64,000 nt of DNA, taken from NCBI RefSeq assembly GCF_900102635.1, contig NZ_FMZQ01000005.1, positions 62,001 to 126,000 of the forward strand, read 5' to 3'. Position numbers and translations under genes: made by a program. The notes under the pieces are model-generated. The model was not told the DNA's origin. It worked only from the letters and a program-made list of their open reading frames with translations, and searched no databases. The first letter of the stretch is position 1, and every line of letters starts with the position of its first letter. The stretch comes from Ectopseudomonas chengduensis (GTDB lineage: Bacteria; Pseudomonadota; Gammaproteobacteria; Pseudomonadales; Pseudomonadaceae). This document shows, piece by piece, positions 1 to 8,543 of the stretch.

Positions 1-1
1 A

Positions 2-202
2 TCACGCACCTACCTGTGCTACTGCGACAGTGGCAAACGCAGCAGCGGCGCGGTGTTTCTGCTCTCGCAGCTGGGTTACAGCGTTTACGCCTTGCGCGGT
101 GGCCTGGACGCCTTGCCGGCGGTGCAACGCGATGCGCTGCTCTGTGAGAGCGGCGCAGGGTATCTGGCCCGTTCCGGTGGGCGTACCGAACGTAGCCGTT
201 GA
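2..202 (+). CDS. Rhodanese-domain protein, C-terminal fragment (5' end outside window)
   Basis: The reading frame is open from the window edge to a TGA at 200-202 and gives 66 residues. It contains YLCYCDSGKRSSGAVFLLSQ followed by LGYSVYALRGGLDAL, the typical C-terminal half of a rhodanese (sulfurtransferase-like) domain: the active-site loop C-D-S-G-K-R-S and the later L-R-G-G helix. The loop resembles the CxxGxR(S/T) loop of rhodanese-like proteins; the Cys in the usual catalytic place is followed by D-S-G-K-R. In Pseudomonas a cyclic-nucleotide-binding/rhodanese fusion protein is often found next to the DUF1853-nadK block, so this may be its tail, but the N-terminal part is not visible. 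It converges with the DUF1853 gene on the other strand, with a palindromic repeat between them. Confidence 0.7.
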   Translation, partial: SRTYLCYCDSGKRSSGAVFLLSQLGYSVYALRGGLDALPAVQRDALLCESGAGYLARSGGRTERSR

Positions 203-224
203 TCGGCGCAGGCTCTGGGGCAAG

Positions 225-286
225 CGTAGCCCGGATGAAATCCGGGGATTGCAGACGCATGCGTCCCGGATTGCATCCGGGCTACG
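225..286. repeat. REP-like palindromic repeat, family A (GTAGCCCGGAT type)
   Basis: Two inverted units, GTAGCCCGGATGAAATCCGG and CCGGATTGCATCCGGGCTAC, are separated by a short spacer. Related copies lie at 16043-16140 (degenerate), 22202-22262 and 38776-38836. The element sits between convergent genes, and the TAG stop of the DUF1853 gene (282-284, minus strand) is formed by its outer arm. It is probably a REPIN-type dispersed element; it could also act as a bidirectional terminator. Confidence 0.75.
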
Positions 287-1214
287 AGTGCGTCGGCCAC
301 TGATCATTGACCAGAAAGATCCGCTCCACCTCCCGCCAATCCCCGGCGTGATCCTCCTCCAGTCGTACCAGCAGTTGCGCCTGAGCCTCCGGGCGCAACG
401 TGCTCAGCCATTGCTGGAGCATTTCATCAGACCAGACCCCGTCGGCATTCACCAGAGCCGGCGCTAGCCAGGCCAGTCGCGGTAGCGGCTGCCAGTGCGC
501 GCCTGGCTTCGTCGCGGCGAAGTCATTCCAGTCGCGCTGGTACAGCCAGCGCCCCCGGCAGTGTTCGGACGTGGCGCCGTGAGGCGCGGGGGAGTCGTCG
601 GGCCAGGGATAGAACAGGTAGCCGCCGAGCCAGAAGGCGGATCGGGTTTCGCCCAGTTGCAGGTCGTTCAGCGCTCCCCGTGCCTCGCTGCGCGAAGACA
701 GGGGTAACTGGTGCTGCGCGAGGTGGCTCAGTTTCAGATCGAGCCGATCATGACTGCCCGGGCCTAGCCAGTCAGCGGCGTCGCTGCCGTCCGTGCCGAG
801 ATAGAACTTCACTGCCAATTCAAGATGGTGTTCGCCTTCTGCGTCGCGCAGCAGCAGGTCCAGTTCGCCCAGGGTCTGACCGTTCTGGCGGATCGGCAGG
901 TTGGCGGCGACGACCTCGACATCCGGTGCCGCATGCAGGGCGAACTGCCACAAGCGTTCGTAATAGAGGCCAAGGCGGCGCACCGGTTTCGCGGCCAACC
1001 AGGCATGCAGGGCACCGGCATCGTTGTCCTGCTGCACGAGCCAGTCAGCCAGCCGCTGCGGTTGCCGCGTCCAGCAACTGGCCTGTAGCGGATGACGCTG
1101 GACTTTCGGGGTCTCACCCAGCATGGGTGGCGAGAACAGCGCCCAGGCCAGGTCACGCACAGCCGGGGTACGCAAGCCCAGCAGCAGATCGTGCAGCGAG
1201 TCGGGAGCAGTCAT
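282..1214 (-). CDS. DUF1853 family protein
   Basis: Predicted 310-residue protein starting MTAPDSLHDLLLGLRTPAVR at an ATG (minus strand, 1214). The same frame is open much further upstream, but that part is antisense to nadK and the next gene, so this start was chosen. The family is conserved in Pseudomonas next to nadK. The central part shows an ordered run of charged and aromatic residues (LRDAEGEHHLELAVKFYLG near residue 120-140) that looks like a restriction-endonuclease-like D...E-x-K core (LELAVKFYL), which is only a resemblance. No signal peptide or membrane segment is evident, so the protein is probably cytoplasmic. No function is known to me. It is divergent from nadK, with about 96 bp between the starts. 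Confidence 0.8.
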   Translation of the reverse strand: MTAPDSLHDLLLGLRTPAVRDLAWALFSPPMLGETPKVQRHPLQASCWTRQPQRLADWLVQQDNDAGALHAWLAAKPVRRLGLYYERLWQFALHAAPDVEVVAANLPIRQNGQTLGELDLLLRDAEGEHHLELAVKFYLGTDGSDAADWLGPGSHDRLDLKLSHLAQHQLPLSSRSEARGALNDLQLGETRSAFWLGGYLFYPWPDDSPAPHGATSEHCRGRWLYQRDWNDFAATKPGAHWQPLPRLAWLAPALVNADGVWSDEMLQQWLSTLRPEAQAQLLVRLEEDHAGDWREVERIFLVNDQWPTHS

Positions 1215-1310
1215 CACCCGAGCATAGCGCAGTAACAGTGCTGGTTTGCTGCCGCCCAGGCCTTTGGCCGATAATCTCTCTTCGTTTCTTATCTGTCTGG
1301 CAGGAGTCCC

Positions 1311-2198
1311 ATGGAGCAATTTCGCAATGTCGGCATCATCGGGCGCCTGGGCAGCACGCGGGTGCTGGAAACCGTGCGGCGACTCAAGCGCTTTCTGATC
1401 GACCGTCACCTGCATGTGATCCTCGAGGACACCATCGCCGACGTGCTGCCGGGACACGGCCTGCAAACCTCCTCGCGCAAGATGCTTGGCGAGGTCTGCG
1501 ACCTGGTAATCGTCGTCGGTGGCGACGGCAGCATGCTTGGCGCCGCCCGCGCCCTGGCGCGGCACAAGGTGCCGGTGCTGGGGATCAACCGTGGCAGCCT
1601 GGGTTTTCTCACCGATATTCGCCCTGACGAGCTGGAGCTCAAGGTGGCGCAGGTGCTCGAAGGCCAGTACCTGACCGAGAATCGCTTCTTGCTCGAGGCT
1701 GAGGTGCGTCGTCAGGGCGAGGCCATCGGCCAGGGCGACGCGCTCAACGACGTGGTGCTGCACCCCGGCAAGTCGACGCGGATGATCGAGTTCGAGCTGT
1801 ATATCGACGGTCAGTTCGTCTGCAGCCAGAAGGCCGACGGCCTCATCGTCGCCACGCCCACGGGTTCTACCGCCTATGCGCTGTCTGCTGGCGGGCCGAT
1901 CATGCATCCCAAGCTCGATGCCATCGTCGTGGTGCCGATGTACCCGCATACGCTGTCCAGCCGGCCCATCGTGGTCGACGGCAATAGCGAGCTGAAGGTG
2001 GTGGTGTCGGCGGACATGACCATCTATCCGCAGGTGTCCTGCGACGGCCAGAACCACTTCACCTGTGCCCCGGGCGACACCCTGCACGTGGCCAAGAAGG
2101 CGCAGAAGCTGCGTCTGATCCACCCGCTGGATCACAACTACTATGAGGTCTGCCGCACCAAGCTTGGATGGGGCAGCCGCCTGGGAGGGCAGGACTGA
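1311..2198 (+). CDS. nadK: NAD kinase
   Basis: Cytoplasmic ATP-dependent NAD kinase (NAD to NADP), 295 residues, the normal family length. Motifs visible: the GGDGS nucleotide-binding loop at residues 70-74, NDVVL at 146-150, and the glycine-rich TPTGSTAYALSAGGP segment at about 182-196, all diagnostic of the family. The start ATG at 1311 follows a purine-rich GGCAGGAGTCCC, a good ribosome-binding site. The stop codon is followed directly by the ATG of the next gene, so it is translationally coupled to the metallophosphoesterase and rhomboid genes. Confidence 0.97.
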   Translation: MEQFRNVGIIGRLGSTRVLETVRRLKRFLIDRHLHVILEDTIADVLPGHGLQTSSRKMLGEVCDLVIVVGGDGSMLGAARALARHKVPVLGINRGSLGFLTDIRPDELELKVAQVLEGQYLTENRFLLEAEVRRQGEAIGQGDALNDVVLHPGKSTRMIEFELYIDGQFVCSQKADGLIVATPTGSTAYALSAGGPIMHPKLDAIVVVPMYPHTLSSRPIVVDGNSELKVVVSADMTIYPQVSCDGQNHFTCAPGDTLHVAKKAQKLRLIHPLDHNYYEVCRTKLGWGSRLGGQD

Positions 2199-3173
2199 AT
2201 GTCCCTCGACCCCCATCGTGGCTATGACCTGATCGGTGATATCCACGGTTGTGCGCAAACCCTCGAACGCCTGCTCGAACGGCTGGGTTACAGCCGCCAG
2301 GGTGGCGTGTGGTGCCATCCGACGCGCATGGTGATCTTCCTCGGTGACCTGGTCGACCGCGGCCCGGGTATCCGCGAAACCCTGCATCTGGTGCATGACA
2401 TGGTTCGCGCCGGCCAGGCGCTGTGCATCATGGGCAATCACGAGTTCAATGCCTTGGGTTGGAGCACGCCGGCGCCGCCGGGTAGTGGCCGTCAGTACGT
2501 GCGCGAACACAGCCCGCGCCACCAGCGCCTGATGCGCGAGACATTGGCGCAGTTCGAGGATCATCCGCAGGAATGGCGTGAGTTCCTGCGCTGGTTCTAC
2601 GAGATGCCGCTGTTCATCGATGCCGGGCGCTTCCGCGTGGTGCACGCCTGCTGGGATGACGAGTTGATCACGCCGCTCAAGGCGCAATTCCCCGATGGCT
2701 GCATCGATGAACATTTCCTGCAGGCCTCGGCGGTGCCCGGCAGTTTCGCCAACATGGCGCTCGATCGCCTGTTGCGCGGGACCGACATGCGTCTGCCGCA
2801 TGGTCTGACCCTGACCAGCGGCGACGGCTTCACCCGCTCGTACTTCCGCACCAAGTTCTGGGAGGAGGACCCGAAGACTTATGGCGATATCGTCTTCCAG
2901 CCCGATGCCTTGCCGGAGCTGGCGGCGCAGACGCCGTTGACCGAACTGCAGAAGGACGAGCTGCTCAGGTACGGCGCGCATGAGCCGCTGCTGTTCGTCG
3001 GTCACTACTGGCGGCGTGGCAAGCCGGCGCCGATCAGGCCCAACCTGGCCTGCCTGGATTACAGCGCGGTGGTCGGTGGCCGCCTGGTGGCTTATCGTCT
3101 GGATCAGGAAACACGTCTGGACGCGGGTAAATTCGTCTGGGTCGATGTCGACCCTCAGGAGGCGCCGCGATGA
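2199..3173 (+). CDS. Calcineurin-like metallophosphoesterase
   Basis: Protein of 324 residues with the classic binuclear-metal phosphoesterase blocks: GDIHG at 13-17, GDLVDRG at 49-55 and GNHE at 79-82. A later histidine in FVGHYW (about 266-271) probably completes the metal site. The layout is close to the bacterial PrpE/ApaH-like serine/threonine phosphatase and diadenosine tetraphosphatase group; the true substrate cannot be read from sequence. The start directly abuts the nadK stop, and the end overlaps the start of glpG by 4 bp (ATGA), which argues for one operon. Confidence 0.9.
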   Translation: MSLDPHRGYDLIGDIHGCAQTLERLLERLGYSRQGGVWCHPTRMVIFLGDLVDRGPGIRETLHLVHDMVRAGQALCIMGNHEFNALGWSTPAPPGSGRQYVREHSPRHQRLMRETLAQFEDHPQEWREFLRWFYEMPLFIDAGRFRVVHACWDDELITPLKAQFPDGCIDEHFLQASAVPGSFANMALDRLLRGTDMRLPHGLTLTSGDGFTRSYFRTKFWEEDPKTYGDIVFQPDALPELAAQTPLTELQKDELLRYGAHEPLLFVGHYWRRGKPAPIRPNLACLDYSAVVGGRLVAYRLDQETRLDAGKFVWVDVDPQEAPR

Positions 3174-4030
3174 CGGCTGTGGTTGTGTTGCGCTTGCCGC
3201 TGGATCGCGATTTGAGCGGTTTCATCGCTCTGCTGCAGCGTTTGCGTGTGCCGCACCGGGTATCGGAAGAGGGCGGCGAGCAGGTGCTCTGGGTGCCGGG
3301 GCAGGAGCTTGCAGAGCAGGTGCGCGAGCTCTATGCGCGTCATCCGCAGGGCGATGATGCCGGAGAGCTGCCGCCAAGCGTCGCCCCTGTGCGCGAGAGT
3401 TTCGCCACTCAGCTACGGAGCAGCCCGGTCACGGCGTTGATGTTGCTGACCACCTTCATCGTCTTTGCGGTGACCCTGGCGGGCGAGAACTTTTCCACCA
3501 TTCGCTGGCTGAGTTTTGTCGATTTTCGCCTCGACGGTGAGCACATCTATCTGACCTATCTGGATGCCACCCTGGGCAGCGGTCAATGGTGGCGCCTGAT
3601 CACGCCGATGCTGATCCACTTCGGTTGGTTGCACCTGGCGATGAACAGCCTGTGGTACTGGGAGCTGGGGCGGCGCATCGAATTTCGCCAGGGCGCCATC
3701 GGCCTGCTCGGGCTGACCCTGCTGTTCGGCCTGGCATCGAATTTCGCCCAATACTGGTGGGCCGGGCCGTCGTTGTTCGGCGGGCTGTCCGGCGTGCTTT
3801 ATGGCTTGCTCGGGCATTGCTGGATCTACCAGCGCCTGGCACCGAACGCTGCCTATCGCCTGCCGTCTGGTGTGCTGGTGATGATGCTGGCCTGGCTGCT
3901 GATCTGCATGACCGGCATCTTCGAGTTGTTGCAGTTCGGCGCCATCGCCAATGCCGCGCATGTCGGCGGCTTGCTCACCGGCTGCCTGACCGGGCTGCTT
4001 GGCGGTATGCTGGCCCGACGTAGCGCTTGA
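3170..4030 (+). CDS. glpG: Rhomboid intramembrane serine protease GlpG
   Basis: Polytopic inner-membrane protease, 286 residues. The N-terminal 75 or so residues form the small soluble domain of GlpG-type rhomboids. The membrane core follows with HFGWLHLAMN (H150, H155, N159, oxyanion region), the catalytic GLSG serine (S207) and the catalytic histidine in NAAHVGG (H264). All key residues are intact, so it should be active against membrane-spanning substrates. It overlaps the metallophosphoesterase stop by 4 bp, so it is the third gene of the nadK operon. A palindromic repeat follows the stop. Confidence 0.95.
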   Translation: MTAVVVLRLPLDRDLSGFIALLQRLRVPHRVSEEGGEQVLWVPGQELAEQVRELYARHPQGDDAGELPPSVAPVRESFATQLRSSPVTALMLLTTFIVFAVTLAGENFSTIRWLSFVDFRLDGEHIYLTYLDATLGSGQWWRLITPMLIHFGWLHLAMNSLWYWELGRRIEFRQGAIGLLGLTLLFGLASNFAQYWWAGPSLFGGLSGVLYGLLGHCWIYQRLAPNAAYRLPSGVLVMMLAWLLICMTGIFELLQFGAIANAAHVGGLLTGCLTGLLGGMLARRSA

Positions 4031-4046
4031 TTCGACTTTTTGACCT

Positions 4047-4101
4047 GTAGGGCGGGTGCAACCCGCCAGCTCGGCGTTTCGGCGGGTTTCACCCGCCCTA
4101 T
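4047..4101. repeat. Palindromic intergenic repeat, family C (GTAGGGCGGGTG type)
   Basis: Arms GTAGGGCGGGTGCAACCCGCC and GGCGGGTTTCACCCGCCCTA (a few bases trimmed here) form nested hairpins between glpG and the yeaC-like gene. A related arrangement of GGCGGGTTA and TAACCCGCCCTACG is seen at about 60349-60416. It may also act as a transcription terminator for the nadK operon, though the T-tract is poor. Confidence 0.6.
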
Positions 4102-4120
4102 GATTTACTTGGAGACCTGT

Positions 4121-4384
4121 ATGTCGTCCTTTCTCGATGCGATTGAAAACATCACCCCGGAAATCTACGAGAGCCTCAAGCTGGCCGTGGAAATCGGTAA
4201 ATGGCCGGACGGCCGCAAGCTGACTCAGGAACAGAAAGAGCTGAGCCTGCAGGCGATGATCGCCTGGGAAATGCAGAACCTGCCGGAGGAAGAGCGCACT
4301 GGTTACATGGGCCCGCAGGAATGCAGCAGCAAATCCGAGCCGGTACCCAACCTGCTGTTCAAGTCCTCGGATACCCTGCACTGA
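4121..4384 (+). CDS. DUF1315 family protein (YeaC-like)
   Basis: Small acidic protein of 87 residues, MSSFLDAIENITPEIYESLK onward. An upstream in-frame ATG exists at 4040 but lies in the palindromic repeat; the ATG at 4121, preceded by TTGGAGACC, gives the normal family length. The segment KWPDGRKLTQEQKELSLQAM followed by IAWEMQNLPEEERTGYM is typical of YeaC/DUF1315. Its function is unknown. The stop overlaps the start of the DUF2797 gene (TGATG), so the two are translationally coupled. Confidence 0.85.
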   Translation: MSSFLDAIENITPEIYESLKLAVEIGKWPDGRKLTQEQKELSLQAMIAWEMQNLPEEERTGYMGPQECSSKSEPVPNLLFKSSDTLH

Positions 4385-5220
4385 TGAGTGAATTGGGACG
4401 TGGCTCGCTGAGCAAGATGAAGGCGCACCTGGACGCACCGGTGCAATACGCTTTCCGCCTGGGCGACGAAGAAGTACCGGTCAACCCGCTGGTGGGCAAG
4501 CACCTGCGCCTGGAATACCTCGGCGCCATCCATTGCACGCACTGCGGACGCAAGACCAAGACCAGCTTCAGCCAGGGTTATTGCTACCCCTGCATGCAGA
4601 AGCTGGCGCAGTGCGACGTCTGCATCATGAGCCCGGAGAAGTGTCATTACGATGCAGGCACTTGCCGCGAGCCGAGCTGGGGCGAGCAGTTCTGCATGAC
4701 CGATCACATCGTCTACCTGGCCAACTCCAGCGGCGTGAAAGTCGGCATCACCCGCGCCAGTCAGGTGCCGACACGCTGGATCGACCAGGGTGCGACCCAG
4801 GCGCTACCCATCCTGCGCGTGGCCACGCGGCAGCAGTCCGGTTTCGTCGAGGACCTGTTGCGTAGCCAGGTAGCGGACAAGACCAACTGGCGCGCGCTGC
4901 TCAAGGGCGATGCCGTGCCGGTCGATCTGCTGGCGATTCGCGAGCAATTGTTCGATAGCTGCGGTACGGGCATCACCGAGCTGCAGCAGCGCTTCGGCCT
5001 GCAGGCCATTCAGCCGCTGTCTGCCGCCGAGGTGCTGGAAATTCGCTACCCCATCGAGGCCTACCCGGCCAAGATCAGCAGCTTCAACCTGGACAAGCAG
5101 CCGCTGGCCGAAGGTACTCTGCTCGGTATCAAGGGCCAGTACCTGATGTTCGACACCGGCGTGATCAATATCCGCAAGTACACCGCCTATCAGTTGGCCA
5201 TCCACGAGATCGCCGCCTGA
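4384..5220 (+). CDS. DUF2797 family zinc-finger-like protein
   Basis: Protein of 278 residues. Nine cysteines cluster between 51 and 104 (C51, C54, C67, C70, C77, C80, C87, C94, C104), arranged as CxxC pairs that should bind one or two zinc ions. The cluster is followed by VYLANSSGVKVGIT (110-123) and a nearby R-W-I-D-Q-G-A-T, which resembles the core of GIY-YIG-like nucleases of the T5orf172/DUF2797 group; this similarity is recalled and not tested. No signal peptide is seen, so the protein is probably cytoplasmic and may act on nucleic acid. The ORF is coupled to the YeaC-like gene; pepN follows after 51 bp. Confidence 0.85.
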   Translation: MSELGRGSLSKMKAHLDAPVQYAFRLGDEEVPVNPLVGKHLRLEYLGAIHCTHCGRKTKTSFSQGYCYPCMQKLAQCDVCIMSPEKCHYDAGTCREPSWGEQFCMTDHIVYLANSSGVKVGITRASQVPTRWIDQGATQALPILRVATRQQSGFVEDLLRSQVADKTNWRALLKGDAVPVDLLAIREQLFDSCGTGITELQQRFGLQAIQPLSAAEVLEIRYPIEAYPAKISSFNLDKQPLAEGTLLGIKGQYLMFDTGVINIRKYTAYQLAIHEIAA

Positions 5221-5271
5221 CACCCGATTGCCACCGGCGCCCGGGGCGCCGCAGACGAGAGGCCAAGAACC

Positions 5272-7929
5272 ATGCGCACCGAACAATCCAAGACCATTTA
5301 TCTGAAGGACTATCAGGTTCCCGACTACCTGATCGACGAGACCCACCTGACCTTCGAGCTGTTCGAGGATCACAGCCTGGTGCACGCGCAACTGGTCATG
5401 CGTCGCAACCCCGCCGCCGGCGCTGGCCTGCCGAAACTGGTGCTGGATGGTCAGCAGCTTGAACTGCTGGAGCTCAAGCTCGATGACCGCGAGCTGGGCG
5501 AGGGCGACTACACGCTGACCGACAGCCACCTGACCCTGCAGCCGACGCAGGAACGTTTCGTGGTCGACAGCAGTGTGCGCATTCACCCGGAAAGCAACAC
5601 TGCGCTGGAGGGCCTGTACAAGTCCGGCACGATGTTCTGCACCCAGTGCGAGGCCGAGGGCTTTCGCAAGATCACCTTCTACCTCGACCGCCCGGACGTG
5701 ATGAGCAAGTTCACCACCACGGTCAGCGCCGAAAAGCATGCCTACCCGGTGCTGCTGTCCAACGGCAACCCGATTGCCAGTGGTTCGGAAGAGGGCGGTC
5801 GTCATTGGGCCACCTGGGAAGACCCGTTCAAGAAGCCGGCCTACCTGTTCGCCCTGGTCGCTGGTGATCTCTGGTGTGTGGAAGACAGCTTCACCACCAT
5901 GAGCAGCCGCGAAGTAGCGCTGCGCATCTACGTCGAGCCGGAGAACATCGACAAGGTGCAGCACGCCATGGACAGCCTCAAGCGCTCGATGAAGTGGGAC
6001 GAGGAGGTCTATGGCCGTGAGTACGATCTGGACATCTTCATGATCGTCGCGGTCAACGACTTCAACATGGGTGCCATGGAGAACAAGGGCCTCAACATCT
6101 TCAACTCCAGCTGCGTGCTGGCCAAGGCCGAGACCGCCACCGACGCCGCCCACCAGCGCGTCGAGGCGGTGGTGGCGCACGAGTACTTCCACAACTGGTC
6201 GGGCAACCGCGTGACCTGCCGTGACTGGTTCCAGCTGTCGCTCAAGGAAGGCTTCACCGTGTTCCGCGACAGCGAGTTCTCTGCCGACACCCACTCGCGC
6301 ACCGTCAAGCGTATCGAAGACGTGGCCTACCTGCGCACTCACCAGTTCGCCGAGGACGCCGGCCCCATGGCTCACCCGGTGCGCCCGGACGCGTACATGG
6401 AAATCTCCAACTTCTACACCCTGACCATCTACGAGAAGGGTGCCGAAGTACTGCGCATGATTCACACCCTGCTCGGCCCGGAGCTATTCCGCAAGGGCTC
6501 GGACCTGTACTTCGAGCGTCACGACGGCCAGGCCGTGACCTGCGACGATTTCGTCAAGGCCATGGAAGATGCCAGTGGCATCGACCTGACCCAGTTCAAG
6601 CGCTGGTACACCCAGGCCGGCACGCCGCGTCTGGAAGTCAGCGAAGCCTATGACGAGGCGGCGCAGACCTACAGCTTGACCTTCCGCCAGAGCTGCCCGG
6701 CGACGCCGGGGCAGAGCGAAAAGCTGCCGTTCGTGATTCCAGTGGCGCTCGGCCTGCTCGATGCCCAAGGCTTTGAGCTGCCGCTGCGCCTGCAGGGCGA
6801 AAGCGCGGCGCAGGGCACCAGTCGCGTTTTGTCGGTGACTGAGGCTGAGCAGACCTTCACCTTCGTAGGCGTCGTCGAGAAGCCGCTGCCCTCATTGCTG
6901 CGCGGCTTCAGTGCGCCGGTCAAGCTGCACTTCCCCTACAGCCGTGACCAACTGATGTTCCTCATGCAGCACGACAGCGACGGCTTCAACCGCTGGGAAG
7001 CCGGCCAGCAGCTGTCCGTGCAGGTACTGCAGGAACTGATTGGCCAGCACCAGCGTGGTGAAGCCCTGGTGCTGGATCAGCGTCTGGTCACCGCGCTGCG
7101 CACCCTGCTTGAAGACGAGTCGCTGGATCAGGCCATGGTCGCCGAGATGCTCTCGCTGCCGGGCGAGGCCTATCTCACCGAAATCAGTGAGGTGGCGGAT
7201 GTCGAGGCCATCCACGCCGCGCGCGAGTTCGCTCGCAAGGCGCTGGCCGACGCGCTGTTCGCTCCACTGTGGGCGCGCTACCAGGCCAACCGTGAAGTCT
7301 CCAAGGCCACGCCTTACGTGGCCGAGGCAGCGCACTTCGCTCGCCGCAGCCTGCAGAACATCGCGCTGTCCTATCTGATGCTCAGCGAGAAGCCCGAGGT
7401 GTTGGCGGCCTGCGTCGACCAGTTCGACAACGCCGACAACATGACCGAGCGCCTTGCCGCACTGGCCGTGCTGGTCAACTCGCCGTTCCAGGAAGAGCAG
7501 GGCAAGGCCCTGGCCATGTTCGCCGACTTCTTCAAGGACAATCCGCTGGTCATGGATCAATGGTTCAGCGTGCAGGCCGGTTGCCCGCTGCCGGGCGGTC
7601 TGGAGCGTGTGCATGCACTGATGCAGCACGAAGCCTTCACCCTGAAGAATCCGAACAAGGTGCGTGCGCTGATCGGTGCCTTCGCCAACCAGAACCTGAT
7701 CAACTTTCACCGCGCCGACGGGGCCGGCTACCGCTTTCTCGCCGACCAGGTGATCACTCTCAACGCCCTCAACCCGCAGATCGCTTCGCGTCTGCTGGCG
7801 CCGCTGACCCGCTGGCGCAAGTACGGCTCGGCGCGTCAGGCACTGATGAAGGCCGAGCTGGAGCGCATCCTCGCCTCCGGTGAGCTGTCCAGCGATGTCT
7901 ATGAAGTGGTGAGCAAGAGCCTGGCCTAA
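5272..7929 (+). CDS. pepN: Aminopeptidase N (M1 family zinc metallopeptidase)
   Basis: Protein of 885 residues, the expected size for proteobacterial PepN. It removes N-terminal residues from peptides in the cytoplasm during peptide turnover. The exopeptidase motif GAMEN is at 267-271, the zinc site HEYFH at 303-307, and the third ligand E326 lies in LKEG, 23 residues after the first histidine as in E. coli. No signal peptide is present. The start ATG follows GACGAGAGGCC. Downstream there is a palindromic repeat and then a strong terminator. Confidence 0.97.
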   Translation: MRTEQSKTIYLKDYQVPDYLIDETHLTFELFEDHSLVHAQLVMRRNPAAGAGLPKLVLDGQQLELLELKLDDRELGEGDYTLTDSHLTLQPTQERFVVDSSVRIHPESNTALEGLYKSGTMFCTQCEAEGFRKITFYLDRPDVMSKFTTTVSAEKHAYPVLLSNGNPIASGSEEGGRHWATWEDPFKKPAYLFALVAGDLWCVEDSFTTMSSREVALRIYVEPENIDKVQHAMDSLKRSMKWDEEVYGREYDLDIFMIVAVNDFNMGAMENKGLNIFNSSCVLAKAETATDAAHQRVEAVVAHEYFHNWSGNRVTCRDWFQLSLKEGFTVFRDSEFSADTHSRTVKRIEDVAYLRTHQFAEDAGPMAHPVRPDAYMEISNFYTLTIYEKGAEVLRMIHTLLGPELFRKGSDLYFERHDGQAVTCDDFVKAMEDASGIDLTQFKRWYTQAGTPRLEVSEAYDEAAQTYSLTFRQSCPATPGQSEKLPFVIPVALGLLDAQGFELPLRLQGESAAQGTSRVLSVTEAEQTFTFVGVVEKPLPSLLRGFSAPVKLHFPYSRDQLMFLMQHDSDGFNRWEAGQQLSVQVLQELIGQHQRGEALVLDQRLVTALRTLLEDESLDQAMVAEMLSLPGEAYLTEISEVADVEAIHAAREFARKALADALFAPLWARYQANREVSKATPYVAEAAHFARRSLQNIALSYLMLSEKPEVLAACVDQFDNADNMTERLAALAVLVNSPFQEEQGKALAMFADFFKDNPLVMDQWFSVQAGCPLPGGLERVHALMQHEAFTLKNPNKVRALIGAFANQNLINFHRADGAGYRFLADQVITLNALNPQIASRLLAPLTRWRKYGSARQALMKAELERILASGELSSDVYEVVSKSLA

Positions 7930-7969
7930 GGCTGATGCCGCTTAGGTAAGGCTACGGAAGCTGTGTTTC

Positions 7970-8027
7970 GTAGGAGCCCCGCCCCGGGGCGAAGCTTTTC
8001 AGGTTCGCGGCGAGGCGCCGCTCCTAC
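7970..8027. repeat. REP-like palindromic repeat, family B (GTAGGAGCCCCGCC type)
   Basis: Outer arms GTAGGAGC and GCTCCTAC enclose internal CCCCGCCCCGGGG and GCGGCGAGGCGCCGC hairpins. Copies in the same form are at 15866-15977 and 42037-42109; a head-to-head rearranged pair is at 60243-60313. It lies in the gap after pepN. Confidence 0.7.
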
Positions 8028-8087
8028 ACACTCGGTGCGTCGACGCTTGACTGGTTGGCTTTAGGCCTGAAACGGGTTTTGCTCCAC

Positions 8088-8128
8088 AAAAAAAGTGTTA
8101 CCGACCTCTGGTTGGTAACACTTTTTTG
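8088..8128 (+). terminator. Strong intrinsic terminator after pepN
   Basis: A 14-bp perfect stem, AAAAAAGTGTTACC (8089-8102) with GGTAACACTTTTTT (8114-8127), closes an 11-nt loop. The A- and T-tracts on both sides make it usable from either strand. It separates pepN from the sigma-54 controlled operon. Confidence 0.85.
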
Positions 8129-8543
8129 TTACCCAATGAAATATGCATGCAGTCCGTTATGCCTTTGCACACTTAAGTTCGGGCTTCGTCGCTTGACAGC
8201 GAGATGATATTCGTCACCCAACTGCGCTGCGAGGCGCGTGGTAAGTGGCATAAAGCGTCGGATCGTAGGACAAAGTGCGCCAGTTTTTCTGACGTATTGG
8301 TCAGTGGCTGATCAGTCACGAAAAGAAACTGGCCAACAGCTCTTCCAAGCCTGTTTGCGCTGATACACCTGTTTGAATTGGCACAATGGTTGCAGTACCG
8401 AGCTGGATCTGACCGCGTGCGAGCGCACGCTGGTCGTTGGAACATGTCGCTGCAAATAAAAACAGAAGCCGTCGTCAGTACGGCAATCGCGACCCGGATA
8501 CGGGATCGCTCAAAAGAATGATCTGTCCACGGAGTGAGTCTCG
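8129..8543 (+). other. Long leader region upstream of the DUF1302 gene
   Basis: No credible gene is seen in this 415-bp stretch. It contains the sigma-54 promoter at 8379-8394 and about 150 nt of 5' leader. The start codon at 8544 is preceded by GGAGTGAGTCTCG, a good ribosome-binding site. The region upstream of the promoter is long enough for activator sites and an IHF site. Confidence 0.6.
8379..8394 (+). promoter_or_regulatory. Sigma-54 (RpoN) promoter for the DUF1302-DUF1329 operon
   Basis: TGGCACAATGGTTGCA matches the -24/-12 consensus TGGCAC-N5-TTGCA exactly, with the correct spacing between the GG and GC elements. It lies about 150 bp upstream of the DUF1302 start. The upstream 8280-8340 segment holds a CCAGTTT...AAACTGG inverted repeat and two GTCAGT-type copies that could bind an enhancer-binding protein; this last point is a guess. 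Confidence 0.8.

Noticed and set aside
282..3005. One 907-codon minus-strand frame covering DUF1853, nadK and part of the phosphoesterase gene
   Set aside because: Only the 3' part (282-1214) codes for DUF1853; the rest is antisense shadow of nadK and its neighbour.
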